From Christensenella sp. UBA3857 (GTDB taxonomy: Bacteria; Bacillota; Clostridia; Christensenellales; CAG-138), in NCBI GenBank assembly GCA_002392505.1, contig DGHD01000045.1, forward strand, positions 1 through 30,670: DNA of 30,670 bases. The letters are read 5' to 3'. Within the stretch, counting starts at the first letter, position 1. Every line of letters begins with the position of its first letter. The position numbers and the translations under genes are program-made. The notes beneath the pieces are model-generated. The model did no database searches. It saw only the letters and a list, made by a program, of their open reading frames with translations, and was not told the origin of the DNA. This document shows, one piece after another, positions 21,557 through 30,213 of this stretch.

Positions 21557-22348
21557 ATGTTACCCAGCATCCACATACTCAATAAGGACGTTTCGACGTA
21601 CGGGCTCATGGCGGGGATCGGCGCGATCCTGGTCGTTTTCCTCATCCCCGCGATCGGCAAAAAGCGCGGCGCGGATTATATGCGCACGCAGATGATGCTC
21701 CTGTTCGCCGGGCTCGGCGCGCTGATCGGCGGACACATTCTTTACGCATTCACCAGAGCAAAGGATCTCATACTCCTCATAAAGGAGCTCGGCTCGATCG
21801 GTTCTTTTAAGGAGCTCGTTTCGCGGCTCTCGTTCATATTCGGCGGCGCGGTGTTCTACGGCGGGCTGATTTGCGCTTTGATCGCCGGTGCGATCTACCT
21901 TGCCGTCAAGGTCAAAAAGGATAAATCGGTCTATTACGATCTCGGCGCAGTTGCGATACCGCTCTTCCACGGCTTCGGCAGGATCGGCTGCTTCCTCGGC
22001 GGCTGCTGCTACGGCGTGGAGTCGAAATTCGGCTTCGTCTATCATAATTCCATTGCGGAGGGCGCGAACGGCGTTTCGCGCTTCCCGGTGCAGCTCGTGG
22101 AAGCGGGGCTCAATTTCGCGCTGTTCTTCGTGCTCTTCGCGCTGTTCAGAAAGAAAAAGCTCGAGGGGAAGCTCCTCGGACTCTACTTTGTGACATACCC
22201 CGTTTACCGCTTCATACTCGAGTTCTTCCGCGGCGACGCATACCGCGGCTTCGTGGGTCCTTTATCCACAAGCCAGTTCATTTCGATATTCCTCTTCGCG
22301 CTCGGCATAGTGCTGCTCGCCCTGCCGAGGAAGAAGGCGGCGGAGTAA
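21557..22348 (+). CDS. lgt: Prolipoprotein diacylglyceryl transferase family (Lgt-like)
   Basis: 263-residue membrane enzyme, seven predicted helices. Lgt moves diacylglyceryl from phosphatidylglycerol to the lipobox Cys of prolipoproteins. Family features: the N-terminal YGLMAGIGA, GHILYAF, GGAVFYGG, then HGFGRIGCFLGGCCYG, RFPVQLVEA and RFILEFFRGD. The signature differs from classical GRxxNFxNxExxG; the Cys-rich form GRIGCFxGGCCYG is a known-looking variant in Firmicutes, so this may be the only Lgt or a paralogue. The window has at least four likely lipoprotein clients. The ATG at 21557 has no Shine-Dalgarno and starts 15 bases after a terminator, so expression may depend on read-through. 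Confidence 0.85.
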   Translation: MLPSIHILNKDVSTYGLMAGIGAILVVFLIPAIGKKRGADYMRTQMMLLFAGLGALIGGHILYAFTRAKDLILLIKELGSIGSFKELVSRLSFIFGGAVFYGGLICALIAGAIYLAVKVKKDKSVYYDLGAVAIPLFHGFGRIGCFLGGCCYGVESKFGFVYHNSIAEGANGVSRFPVQLVEAGLNFALFFVLFALFRKKKLEGKLLGLYFVTYPVYRFILEFFRGDAYRGFVGPLSTSQFISIFLFALGIVLLALPRKKAAE

Positions 22349-22374
22349 AACCGCGTACAAGACAGGATCCGGAT

Positions 22375-22403
22375 CAGCTCTCTGAAAGAGGGGCTGTTTT
22401 TTT
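22375..22403 (+). terminator. Intrinsic terminator after the Lgt-like gene
   Basis: Stem CAGCTCTCT/AGAGGGGCTG (one bulged base, one G-T pair) followed by T7. Confidence 0.75.
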
Positions 22404-22413
22404 CAGCGGCTTA

Positions 22414-22442
22414 TTGCCTTTTTGCTCAAAATGGAATATAAT
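22414..22442 (+). promoter_or_regulatory. Promoter of the murC operon
   Basis: -35 TTGCCT (22414-22419), 17-base spacer, perfect -10 TATAAT (22437-22442). Leader about 28 bases. Confidence 0.8.
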
Positions 22443-22476
22443 TAAAAGTTGAGTAAGACTTTTTTCGGAGGCTCAA

Positions 22477-23859
22477 ATGGATCGCAAACTCGAAAACGTA
22501 AAAAAGATACATCTTATCGGCGTCGGCGGCTGCTCGATGAACGGGCTGGCGCAGATACTTCGCGCAAGGGGATACGAGGTCGGCGGGAGCGACCGCTCCG
22601 TTTCGCCATTTACTGAAAGGCTCGTTGAGCTCGGCATACCCGTGACCATAGGGCAGAAGGCGGAGAACGTCGACGGGAGCGACCTCGTCATCTATTCCGC
22701 CGCGATAAAGCCCGACAATCCCGAGAGGGTCAGGGCAAGGGAGCTCGGCATACCCGAGATGGAGCGTTCCGTCGCGCTCGGCTGGCTGAGTGAGAATTAC
22801 AGGAACGTCGTCGGCATCGCCGGCTGCCACGGCAAGACCACGATAACCTCCATGCTCGCCCTTATCGCCGAGAAGGGCGGTCTCGACGCGACCGTCCACG
22901 TGGGCGGCTTCGTCGAATTTTTGAAGGGCGGCACTCGGCTCGGCTCTCACGATCTGTTCATTACCGAGGCGTGCGAGTACGTGGAGAGCTTCCTTACGCT
23001 TCGTCCCACCGTCGCGCTGATCAACAACATCGACGACGATCATCTCGATTATTTCAAGGATATCGACCATATCACCGACGCATTCCGCAAGTTCGTCGCG
23101 CTCATCCCGGAGGGCGGCATGTTCATCGGCTGCACGGACGACGAAAGGGTTCGCGGGCTGCTTGAGGAGTACAGGGGAAGGGTCGCGGAGCTGACCTACG
23201 GTCTCGATACCGCGTTCGGGCCCGATTATTATCCCGAAAACGCCGTGTATGATGAGTTCGGCTGTCCCTCCTACGACCTCATGTTCCGGGGCGAAAGGGT
23301 CGGCAGAGTCGCGCTTCACGTGCCCGGGCGGCATAATATGCTCAATTCCGTTGCGGCGATGGCGGTCGCGCTCTCGCACGGCACGGACTTTGACACGGCG
23401 GCGGATGCGCTCTCCCATTTCGAGAATACCCGCCGCAGGTTCGAGTATTACGGCGAAAGGAACGGCGTAAGGGTGTTCCACGATTACGCGCACCATCCCG
23501 CGGAGATAAGGGCGGCGGTCGATTCGGCGCTCCGCACACCGCATAAGGACGTTTACTGCGTGTTCCAATGCAACAGCTACACGAGGGCGAAGACCCTCTT
23601 CTGCGGGCATCAGGGCGACTGCTTCAAGGGCGTCAAAAAGGTGCTCGTGCCCGATATCTATCCCGGACGCGAGAAGGACGACGGCACAGTCCACGCGCGC
23701 GATATGGTCAAAGCCATAAACGAGGCGACCGGTAACGCCCTGTACGTGCCGACTTTTGAGGAGATATCCGATTGGCTGCTTGAAAACGCGTCCGCGGGCG
23801 ATATAGTCGTCACGCTCGGCAGCGGCGACGTCTATATCCAGACGAAGAAACTCTTGTAA
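22477..23859 (+). CDS. murC: UDP-N-acetylmuramate--L-alanine ligase
   Basis: 460-residue cytoplasmic Mur ligase that adds L-Ala to UDP-MurNAc in peptidoglycan synthesis. The N-terminal UDP-binding motif is LIGVGGCSMNGLA (13-25). The ATP loop is GCHGKTTITSM (about 114-124). The central block EACEYVESFLTLRPTVALINNIDDDHLDYF is the clostridial form of the MurC metal/substrate region. GRHNMLNSVAA and FHDYAHHPAEI are the C-terminal family motifs. Length is normal. CGGAGG lies 7 bases before the ATG. Two envelope-anchored propeller proteins follow within 15 and 4 bases and probably share its transcript. Confidence 0.97.
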   Translation: MDRKLENVKKIHLIGVGGCSMNGLAQILRARGYEVGGSDRSVSPFTERLVELGIPVTIGQKAENVDGSDLVIYSAAIKPDNPERVRARELGIPEMERSVALGWLSENYRNVVGIAGCHGKTTITSMLALIAEKGGLDATVHVGGFVEFLKGGTRLGSHDLFITEACEYVESFLTLRPTVALINNIDDDHLDYFKDIDHITDAFRKFVALIPEGGMFIGCTDDERVRGLLEEYRGRVAELTYGLDTAFGPDYYPENAVYDEFGCPSYDLMFRGERVGRVALHVPGRHNMLNSVAAMAVALSHGTDFDTAADALSHFENTRRRFEYYGERNGVRVFHDYAHHPAEIRAAVDSALRTPHKDVYCVFQCNSYTRAKTLFCGHQGDCFKGVKKVLVPDIYPGREKDDGTVHARDMVKAINEATGNALYVPTFEEISDWLLENASAGDIVVTLGSGDVYIQTKKLL

Positions 23860-23873
23860 AGGACGGAAAACGG

Positions 23874-25358
23874 ATGAAAAAGACATGGGTCAAGATACTC
23901 GCTGCGGCACTTGCGGCGGCTTTGATCGCCGCTGCCGTCGCGATAGTGTTCGACATAAAGGGGTCGAAACGCCCTGAAGCAAAGGAATACGCGCATAATA
24001 TCAATTATTTCTATGCCGACGAGGAGGGCGTGACGCGCTTCCTCGTGGATTCCGAAATGCTTGAGGACAGGATCCCGGGGCACGTGGATTCCTTCATATC
24101 CTGCGACGGCACGGTGGGCATAGTCCGCGCCGGCACGGGGCTTTTCCGAGTCGACAGGGAAGGCGTCGTGAAGATCTACCCCGCCGGAGTATTAAGGGCG
24201 CTCCTTTCGCTCGACGGGCAGAAGATAGTCTTCACCACCGCGACGGAGGTGCATATATACGATCATGCGGACGGGCAGCTCGAGGATATCAAGCCCGAAG
24301 CCGCCGCTTCGATCGAGTCGATCGTGATCTCGCCGGACGGCAGGACGGTCGGCTATTCCGTTAAGAACGCGGCGGGGGATCACACCGCCTTCGCGCATAC
24401 CGCGGGCGAAAGCCGCGTATTGGGCGAAAACGCTTACATAACGGCGATAGGCGACGACGCGGGATTCTGGTATTACGTCGAGCCGGATTCGGTCGCTCTC
24501 TGCTATGCAAAGGGTAAAAAGGTCAAAAGGATCGGCGAAGGAGTTTCGGGCCAGCTTGAGTTCAACCGCGACCTTACCGAGGTCACCTTCGATATGAACG
24601 GCACCACGTATTACAGCGTCAAGGGCTCTTCGGCAAAGCCGATAGTCAAGGACGAGTCCGTGTTTGCGGCAATAGCGGCGTGCGAGTCCATGCAGGGCGG
24701 CGAAAGCTGCCGCAGCGCCGTAAAGGATTGCTCGAGCGTTTTCGGCGGCGTGTATTACAGCTTCAAGACCTCGTCTTCAGATCCGAACGCGCGCAAGATC
24801 TACAGCCTCTGGTACGTCGATTCCAACAGGCGCGCGGCGCTGCTTGCGAACGGCGCGTACGGCTTCTCGTTAACGAAGGACGGCGGAAGGCTCTCCGTGC
24901 TTATGGCGGATAACGTGCTCTATATGATGCAGGCGAACGATCCCAAGACGGCGCAAACCGTAAGCAAAAACGTCTACAGCTACAATATGTCAAGGGACGG
25001 CGGACGGTTCTACTGCTTGGGCTACGACCTCGGGCTCTATTATATCGAGGGCAGCGCTCCCGCGGTGCAGCTTGCGAAAAACACGGTCTATACCGTGCTC
25101 GCAGGGGAGGATAAATGCCTTTTCCTCGCGGACTACGATTCCACGGGCAAGCTGATCTATGCCGACGGCGATCGTCCCCTTAAAGGCGTTTCGGACGGCG
25201 TCTCCCACGTGGAGGCGATGCCCGCCGCATATCTGTATTACACCGATCTTTACACCGATACGTTCGGCAACAAGGTTTATGACGTTTACGTTTCCGCAAA
25301 CGGCGTCGATTACGAGCTTGCGCTGAAGGGCGCGCTGATGACCTCCGGAGAGGAATGA
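23874..25358 (+). CDS. Membrane-anchored beta-propeller-like protein
   Basis: 494 residues. One N-terminal membrane helix (residues 5-27) without lipobox; the rest is outside the cell. It has repeated blades with S/N-x-D-G or RDL turns: ISPDGRTVGYSV, FNRDLTEVTFDM, LTKDGGRLSVLM, MSRDGGRFYCLG. This is the TolB/WD40-like style. No enzyme motif is seen. It shares its plan, the central RDLxEV blade and the C-terminal strand block (NGVDYELALKGALM) with the next gene, so the pair comes from a tandem duplication. It follows murC by 14 bases with an AAAGGA site. A role in wall growth or envelope sensing is only suggested by context. Confidence 0.75.
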   Translation: MKKTWVKILAAALAAALIAAAVAIVFDIKGSKRPEAKEYAHNINYFYADEEGVTRFLVDSEMLEDRIPGHVDSFISCDGTVGIVRAGTGLFRVDREGVVKIYPAGVLRALLSLDGQKIVFTTATEVHIYDHADGQLEDIKPEAAASIESIVISPDGRTVGYSVKNAAGDHTAFAHTAGESRVLGENAYITAIGDDAGFWYYVEPDSVALCYAKGKKVKRIGEGVSGQLEFNRDLTEVTFDMNGTTYYSVKGSSAKPIVKDESVFAAIAACESMQGGESCRSAVKDCSSVFGGVYYSFKTSSSDPNARKIYSLWYVDSNRRAALLANGAYGFSLTKDGGRLSVLMADNVLYMMQANDPKTAQTVSKNVYSYNMSRDGGRFYCLGYDLGLYYIEGSAPAVQLAKNTVYTVLAGEDKCLFLADYDSTGKLIYADGDRPLKGVSDGVSHVEAMPAAYLYYTDLYTDTFGNKVYDVYVSANGVDYELALKGALMTSGEE

Positions 25359-25362
25359 TCAT

Positions 25363-26790
25363 ATGAGAAACGCAAAAAAGGCTTTCATTTGTTTGCTGGC
25401 GGCGCTGACGCTTTTCTCGTTGGCTTCATGCAGCAGCGGCGTTGAAACGGGACCCAAGCTCGATTCCAACATCGCGAGGGTCTATTCCGCGGAAACCGGC
25501 AGGTCCCGCTTCGTGCTTAACGGCGCGCTCCTGGACGGCGAAGCGGAGGGCGTGGCGCAGATCGACATCTCCGCAGACGGCAAAGCCTGCCTTGCATGGG
25601 TAAGGTCGAGCGTTTATTACGTTTCCGAAGCAGGTACGGTACCCTTCGGCATCGGCGTCACGGACGCCGAGATATCCTTTGACGGCAGTACCGCGTTCTT
25701 CCTCCAGGACGGAGCGCTGAAGGTCTATTCCGCAGCGGACGACAGCGTCAGAACGGTCGAAGAGGGGCTCGATTCCCTTGTGCAGCTCGCCGTTTCCCCC
25801 TCGAGCAAATGCGCGGCATTCACCGCCTCCTATCCCGGAGACGGCTTCGGATACAGTTCAAAGCTCTATAAGGACGGCAGTCTGACCCCTGTTCTGGAGG
25901 ATAAGACAGCGATCGTGATCGCCGTTTCCGACGACGCGGATATCATTTATTATTTTGACACGGATTCAGGCGCGTTCACCGTGAGGAAGGGCGGGGAGGA
26001 CAGGGTCATCTCCACCGAGTGCGACTCGCTTTCAAGCTATAATTTCACCCGCGATCTCAGCGAGGTCGTCTATATCACCGGCGACAAGATCAACCGCCTT
26101 TTCCGCCTCAGCGACGGCTTTGACACAGAGCTCGGCAAGGGCTTCGGCTTCCCGCTCAAGACCGACGTTTACAGCAGGAGCATAATCACGCTCTACGCCT
26201 ATATAAACGACGTCGATTCGTTCACCAACGGGCTCTGGCTTTTGAGGACGAAGACGGACAGCGGGTATCTGTACGATATAGTCCGCATAGACAAGGACGG
26301 CGGCGCGTCGGAGATCGTCGGCGACGCCGAATCGTACAAGGTCTCGCACGACGGGCAGCACGTGCTCTGGAGCGCGGACGGCGCCCTTTACCTGAACGGC
26401 GTGGGGAATAAGGCGTCAAAGATCGCCGGCATCGCCGCCGACTACGAGTTCTCTTCGGACGGTTCGCATTTCTGGTATCTGGATGAACTGGGCGATCTGT
26501 ATTGCGCAAAGACGGGCAAAAAACCGCGCCTTACGGACAGCGGCGTCAGGGAAATGGCAGTCATAGGCAAATACTGCATTTATATCAGCCGCAACGGGGA
26601 CGGGCTTTACCGTTCCTCGGGCATCGGATATGAGAAATTGTGGGATAACGCCGCGTATATCGATACGCGCTGCGGACAGCTGCTTATCTATTCCGACAAG
26701 CACGAGACGGATCTTGGCACGGAATACACGCTCACCGTCACTCCCGACGGAGAGGATTTCGATACGAGGTTCGAAGGAGTAATGCCGTAA
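25363..26790 (+). CDS. Beta-propeller-like lipoprotein, paralogue of the preceding gene
   Basis: 475 residues. Lipoprotein signal ends in LASC with Cys23. About eight blades are seen: ISADGKACLAWV, ISFDGSTAFFL, VSPSSKCAAFT, VSDDADIIYYF, FTRDLSEVVYI, VSHDGQHVLWS, FSSDGSHFWYL and a last one closing the ring. The C-terminal block (LTVTPDGEDFDTRFEGVMP) matches that of the gene before. So one member of the pair is held by a helix and the other by a lipid. It begins four bases after its paralogue with GGAGAGGA upstream. A perfect terminator follows. No function is recognised. Confidence 0.78.
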   Translation: MRNAKKAFICLLAALTLFSLASCSSGVETGPKLDSNIARVYSAETGRSRFVLNGALLDGEAEGVAQIDISADGKACLAWVRSSVYYVSEAGTVPFGIGVTDAEISFDGSTAFFLQDGALKVYSAADDSVRTVEEGLDSLVQLAVSPSSKCAAFTASYPGDGFGYSSKLYKDGSLTPVLEDKTAIVIAVSDDADIIYYFDTDSGAFTVRKGGEDRVISTECDSLSSYNFTRDLSEVVYITGDKINRLFRLSDGFDTELGKGFGFPLKTDVYSRSIITLYAYINDVDSFTNGLWLLRTKTDSGYLYDIVRIDKDGGASEIVGDAESYKVSHDGQHVLWSADGALYLNGVGNKASKIAGIAADYEFSSDGSHFWYLDELGDLYCAKTGKKPRLTDSGVREMAVIGKYCIYISRNGDGLYRSSGIGYEKLWDNAAYIDTRCGQLLIYSDKHETDLGTEYTLTVTPDGEDFDTRFEGVMP

Positions 26791-26801
26791 TAATTTGGAT
26801 C

Positions 26802-26839
26802 AAAAAAGCCGTTTTGAGTTTTCTCAAAACGGCTTTTTT
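26802..26839. terminator. Bidirectional terminator between converging genes
   Basis: A perfect 17-bp stem (A6GCCGTTTTGAG and its complement) with a 4-base T loop and T6 on each strand. It serves the propeller lipoprotein (plus) and the EamA permease (minus). Confidence 0.96.
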
Positions 26840-26851
26840 ATCGGTTGTCGG

Positions 26852-27757
26852 CTATTTTCCGCCTGTCTTTTTTTCGGGCAGCTGGGCGATGAGCACGGCG
26901 GCAAAAAGAAGCGCGCAGCCCGCGTATTCACGGGCGCTCATCCTTTGATGGAGAATTATCGCGCTCGCGATAACGGAGAACACCGCCTCGAGGCTGAAAA
27001 GTATCGATACGACCGTGGGGTCGCCGTCCCGCTGGGCGATTATCTGCAGAAGGTACGCCACCCCGCAGGAGAAAATCGCAACGTACAGTATCGGCAGGGC
27101 GTGCGCGAGGATCGGAGCGGTCTCGGGCTTCTCGAAGACCAGCATGCCGACCGCCGACAGGATCGCCGCGGTGAGGAACTCTGCGATGCAGAAAAGGATC
27201 GGGTCAAGCTCCCCGGCAAAACGGTCGATAAGCAGTATCTGTACGGTGAACGCGGCGGCGCAGAGGAGCGTCAGAAGGTCTCCCGGGGCGAATTTGAAGC
27301 TCCCGTGGAGGCAGAGAAGGTACAGCCCCGCGACGGCGAGCGCAACTGCGAACCAGAATATCGGACGGATCCTCCTTTTGAGGAGCAGTCCGCCGATCGG
27401 CACGAGCACCACGTAAAGCGCGGTGATGAAGCCGGATTTGCCCGCCTCGGTGCCCCAGTGCATGCCCGCCTGCTGAAGGTTCGAGGCGACGCACAGCGCC
27501 GCGCCGCAGAGCGCCCCGGCGAGGATGAGCTTCTTTACGGACGGTCTTTCCTCCGCGGAGGGGGCTTTTTTCTTTTTGAAGAGCCCTATCACGAGCTTTA
27601 CGGCGGCAAGAAAAAGCACCGCGATAAAAAAGCGTATCGCGTTGAACGCCATGGGCGGCACGTCCTCGGCGCAGACGTCCTGCGCAACGAACGCCGTGCC
27701 CCATATAAGCGCCGTAAATACCGGCAGCAGAGTCGATCTCAAGCCATGCTTCTTCAT
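26852..27757 (-). CDS. EamA/DMT-family permease
   Basis: 301-residue drug/metabolite transporter with about ten membrane helices in two EamA halves. The first begins VFTALIWGTAFVAQDV; AFNAIRFFIAVLFL and GFITALYVVLVPIGGLLLKRRI are family blocks. The second half has SLEAVFSVIASAIILHQRMSAREYAGCALLFAAVLIAQLPEKK (in part), the classic EamA end. The substrate is not given by sequence; many relatives export amino acids or nucleosides. The start is ATG at 27757, with a TATAAT box ending seven bases before it, so the transcript is probably leaderless; a longer in-frame reading would start upstream of the -10. It is transcribed alone. Confidence 0.93.
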   Translation of the reverse strand: MKKHGLRSTLLPVFTALIWGTAFVAQDVCAEDVPPMAFNAIRFFIAVLFLAAVKLVIGLFKKKKAPSAEERPSVKKLILAGALCGAALCVASNLQQAGMHWGTEAGKSGFITALYVVLVPIGGLLLKRRIRPIFWFAVALAVAGLYLLCLHGSFKFAPGDLLTLLCAAAFTVQILLIDRFAGELDPILFCIAEFLTAAILSAVGMLVFEKPETAPILAHALPILYVAIFSCGVAYLLQIIAQRDGDPTVVSILFSLEAVFSVIASAIILHQRMSAREYAGCALLFAAVLIAQLPEKKTGGK

Positions 27758-27764
27758 ATGATGA

Positions 27765-27793
27765 ATTATACATTGTTCGGCTCCGATCCGCAA
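27765..27793 (-). promoter_or_regulatory. Promoter of the EamA gene, probably leaderless
   Basis: On the minus strand: -35 TTGCGG (27788-27793), 17-base spacer, perfect -10 TATAAT (27765-27770). The ATG begins seven bases after the -10 and has no Shine-Dalgarno. Confidence 0.65.
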
Positions 27794-27826
27794 TATTCTC
27801 CAAACTATTTTTTACGCCCATTTTAC

Positions 27827-27855
27827 TTGCAATCGTCCGGCTCGGATGGTATAAT
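27827..27855 (+). promoter_or_regulatory. Promoter of the V-type ATPase operon
   Basis: -35 TTGCAA (27827-27832), 17-base spacer, perfect -10 TATAAT (27850-27855). The leader is about 52 bases. Confidence 0.8.
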
Positions 27856-27913
27856 GTTAAACAGCAAAACGGGCGCGTTCGCCGCCCGAATCATCGGAAG
27901 GAACTTGTATTAA

Positions 27914-28228
27914 ATGCCTACGATAATTGAGCGTATCGCAGCCGCCGAGGCTGACGCCGAAGCGCTGCGCAGGAACGCGCAGGAGACCGCAAGGAACGCC
28001 CTTGCCGCCGCGGAGGATGAAGCCGCCGCTTCCCTCAAGATCGCGCGGGAGGAGGCCAAGGCGGGGCTCGCCCTTGCCGCCGCCATGGCGGAGAAGGAAG
28101 CCTCCGGCGAAGCCGAGAGGCTGCTTGTGAAGAGCGCGGAGGAGGCGGAAGCCCTCATCACCGGCGCGTCTGCCAGGCTTCCCGAGGCGGAGGAAGCGAT
28201 CGTAAACTATATTCTAAAGGAATTCTGA
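27914..28228 (+). CDS. V-type ATPase subunit G/H-like stalk protein
   Basis: 104 residues, almost wholly one Ala/Glu/Arg-rich helix (IERIAAAEADAEALRRNAQETARNALAAAEDEAAASL and on), predicted to form a coiled coil. This is the peripheral stalk partner of subunit E (named G, H or NtpF). The short C-terminal piece AIVNYILKEF fits the family. It is first in the operon, just before subunit I, as in other clostridial V-type ATPase loci, which supports the call. The GGAAGGA site is about 12 bases upstream. Its low complexity makes motif-based naming weak without the context. Confidence 0.82.
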   Translation: MPTIIERIAAAEADAEALRRNAQETARNALAAAEDEAAASLKIAREEAKAGLALAAAMAEKEASGEAERLLVKSAEEAEALITGASARLPEAEEAIVNYILKEF

Positions 28229-28243
28229 TCGGGAGAAAACGCG

Positions 28244-30187
28244 ATGATCGTACCTATGAAGCACATATCGCTGTTCGGTCTCAAGACGGACGAACGGCGC
28301 GTGATGAAAGCGCTTCAGAATAACGGGGTAGTTCAGATAGAGCGCTCGGAGGCTGAAGGCCCCGCCTCTTTAGGCGAGGCTTCGGGTCTTTTCAGGTCCG
28401 GCTGCGAGAGCGAGCTTGCCGAAAAAAACAATACCGTTCAGCGTATCAAGGCGGCTTTAAGTCGCCTTAATCCGTATCTTAAAAAGCCCGGTCTGCTTGA
28501 AGCGCCGCCCGAGTGCTCGGAGGATGAGCTGATCGGGTCCGTGCCCGGCGCGATCGTGATAGCCGAGGAGCTTGAAGGGCTCCAGAAGGAGCTCAATCAG
28601 GTCAAGAACGACAAGGAGAAGACCGCCGCGGCGCTGAAGGCGCTTCGTCCGTTCAAGGGCGTTTCTATCCCCCTCGACGAGATCCGTCCCACAAAAACGG
28701 CGGGCTTTGTGCTGGGGCTCATAAAGCCCGAAAAGCTCGGCGCGCTTGATGAAGCGGGCGTGGTTTACGAGGCGTATCCCACCGAGGGGCAGAAGACGCC
28801 GATACTCGCCGCGATACCGAACGCCTCGCGGGAGGAGACTCTTGCGAGCCTCCATTCAGCCGGCTTTTCGGAGGCTTCGCTCCCCGAATACGAGGGGCTC
28901 GCGGCGGATAATTACGCTCTGCTCGAGAGCGAGGCGGCTTCGCTCGAACTGAAAAACGAAGAGCTTTCAAAGGCGATCGCGGCGCTCGGAGAAAAGGCGG
29001 AGGAGCTCAAAAAAGGTCTTGACGGCGCGCTTATCGAGCAGAACCGCGCGCAGGCGAGATGCGAGCTTTTCGCCACGAGGGAGACCTTCCTGCTTAACGG
29101 CTGGGTCCGCTCGGATGAGGCGGATAAGCTTGAAGCGATCGTTAACGAGAACGCGGGAGTCCATTATCTTGAGATCCGCGATCCTTATGACGAAGAGCAG
29201 CCGCCCACGTACTGCAAGAACAGCAAGTTCTTCGCTCCGTTCGAGTTTATTACGAATATGTATTCGCCCCCCGACCCGAGGGGCTTCGATCCCACCGTCG
29301 TCATGACGCCGTTCTATCTCCTGTTCTTCGGACTCATGATGGGCGATACGGGCTACGGCCTTGTTATGAGCATCGGCGCAGCGCTCTTCCTGAAGCTCAA
29401 GAAGCCGAAGAAGGGCACGGAACAGGTCGCGAAGATACTCTTCTGGGGCGGGCTTTCCACCATGGTATTCGGTCTTTTGGCTGGCACCTGCTTCGGCATG
29501 AACTGGTATGACCTCTTCGGCGAGAGCTTCCCCTTCCCGCTGATCGATCCGATGAAGGATCAGATGACCGCGATCATCGCGTACTGCGCGCTCGGCTTCG
29601 GGCAGATCATAGTCGGAATGATCGTGTCGATAGTCCTTCATATTAAACGGGGCGACTGGCAGACGGCGCTGTTCGATATCGGCTCCTGGCTGATCATATT
29701 CGCCGGAGCGGGGCTCGTGTTCCTGCTCAAGGGGAACCTTCGCTATATCGCCTTCGGGCTCATCGGTGTGGGAGTGATCCTCCTCGTCGGATTCGGCGGC
29801 AGGGCAAAGAAGGGCGTCGGCCGCGTGATAGGCGGACTCGGCAAGCTGTATGACATCACCGGCTTCCTCTCCGACGTGCTGAGCTATTCGCGTGTGTTCG
29901 CCCTGGGTCTTGCGACCGGCGCTATGGGCAGCGCGTTCAACCTGGTCGCCGGCATCGCGAAGGATATGCTGAAGGGCATTCCCGTGGTCGGCGGAGTCGT
30001 AAGCTTCCTCGTCGCGGCGGTGCTCCTCGTTATACTGCACGTGTTCTGCGTGGCGATAAACGCCCTCGGCGCGTTCATACACTGCGCGAGGCTTCAGTTC
30101 ATCGAATACTATAACCGCTTTTATACTCCGGGCGGCAAGCTTTTCAGCCCCCTCGGTATAGATACAAAATACAATAACGTCAAATAA
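28244..30187 (+). CDS. ntpI: V-type ATP synthase subunit I
   Basis: 647 residues; the a/I subunit forming the stator and the ion half-channels of the Vo part. The N-terminal half is soluble with long coiled helices (about 60-140 and 230-290). The first residues IVPMKHISLFGLKTDERRVMKALQ are typical of I. The membrane half begins near PPDPRGFDPTVVMTPFYLLFFGLMMGDTGYGLVMSIGAALFLK and has seven helices; DVLSYSRVFALGLATGAMGSAFN carries the essential Arg (SYSRVFALG) that meets the K-subunit carboxylate. Length is normal (about 640-660). GGGAGA lies 9 bases before the ATG. It stands between the G/H-like and K genes. Confidence 0.96.
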   Translation: MIVPMKHISLFGLKTDERRVMKALQNNGVVQIERSEAEGPASLGEASGLFRSGCESELAEKNNTVQRIKAALSRLNPYLKKPGLLEAPPECSEDELIGSVPGAIVIAEELEGLQKELNQVKNDKEKTAAALKALRPFKGVSIPLDEIRPTKTAGFVLGLIKPEKLGALDEAGVVYEAYPTEGQKTPILAAIPNASREETLASLHSAGFSEASLPEYEGLAADNYALLESEAASLELKNEELSKAIAALGEKAEELKKGLDGALIEQNRAQARCELFATRETFLLNGWVRSDEADKLEAIVNENAGVHYLEIRDPYDEEQPPTYCKNSKFFAPFEFITNMYSPPDPRGFDPTVVMTPFYLLFFGLMMGDTGYGLVMSIGAALFLKLKKPKKGTEQVAKILFWGGLSTMVFGLLAGTCFGMNWYDLFGESFPFPLIDPMKDQMTAIIAYCALGFGQIIVGMIVSIVLHIKRGDWQTALFDIGSWLIIFAGAGLVFLLKGNLRYIAFGLIGVGVILLVGFGGRAKKGVGRVIGGLGKLYDITGFLSDVLSYSRVFALGLATGAMGSAFNLVAGIAKDMLKGIPVVGGVVSFLVAAVLLVILHVFCVAINALGAFIHCARLQFIEYYNRFYTPGGKLFSPLGIDTKYNNVK

Positions 30188-30213
30188 TTTTTCACACCAA
30201 AAAGGAGTCTACT

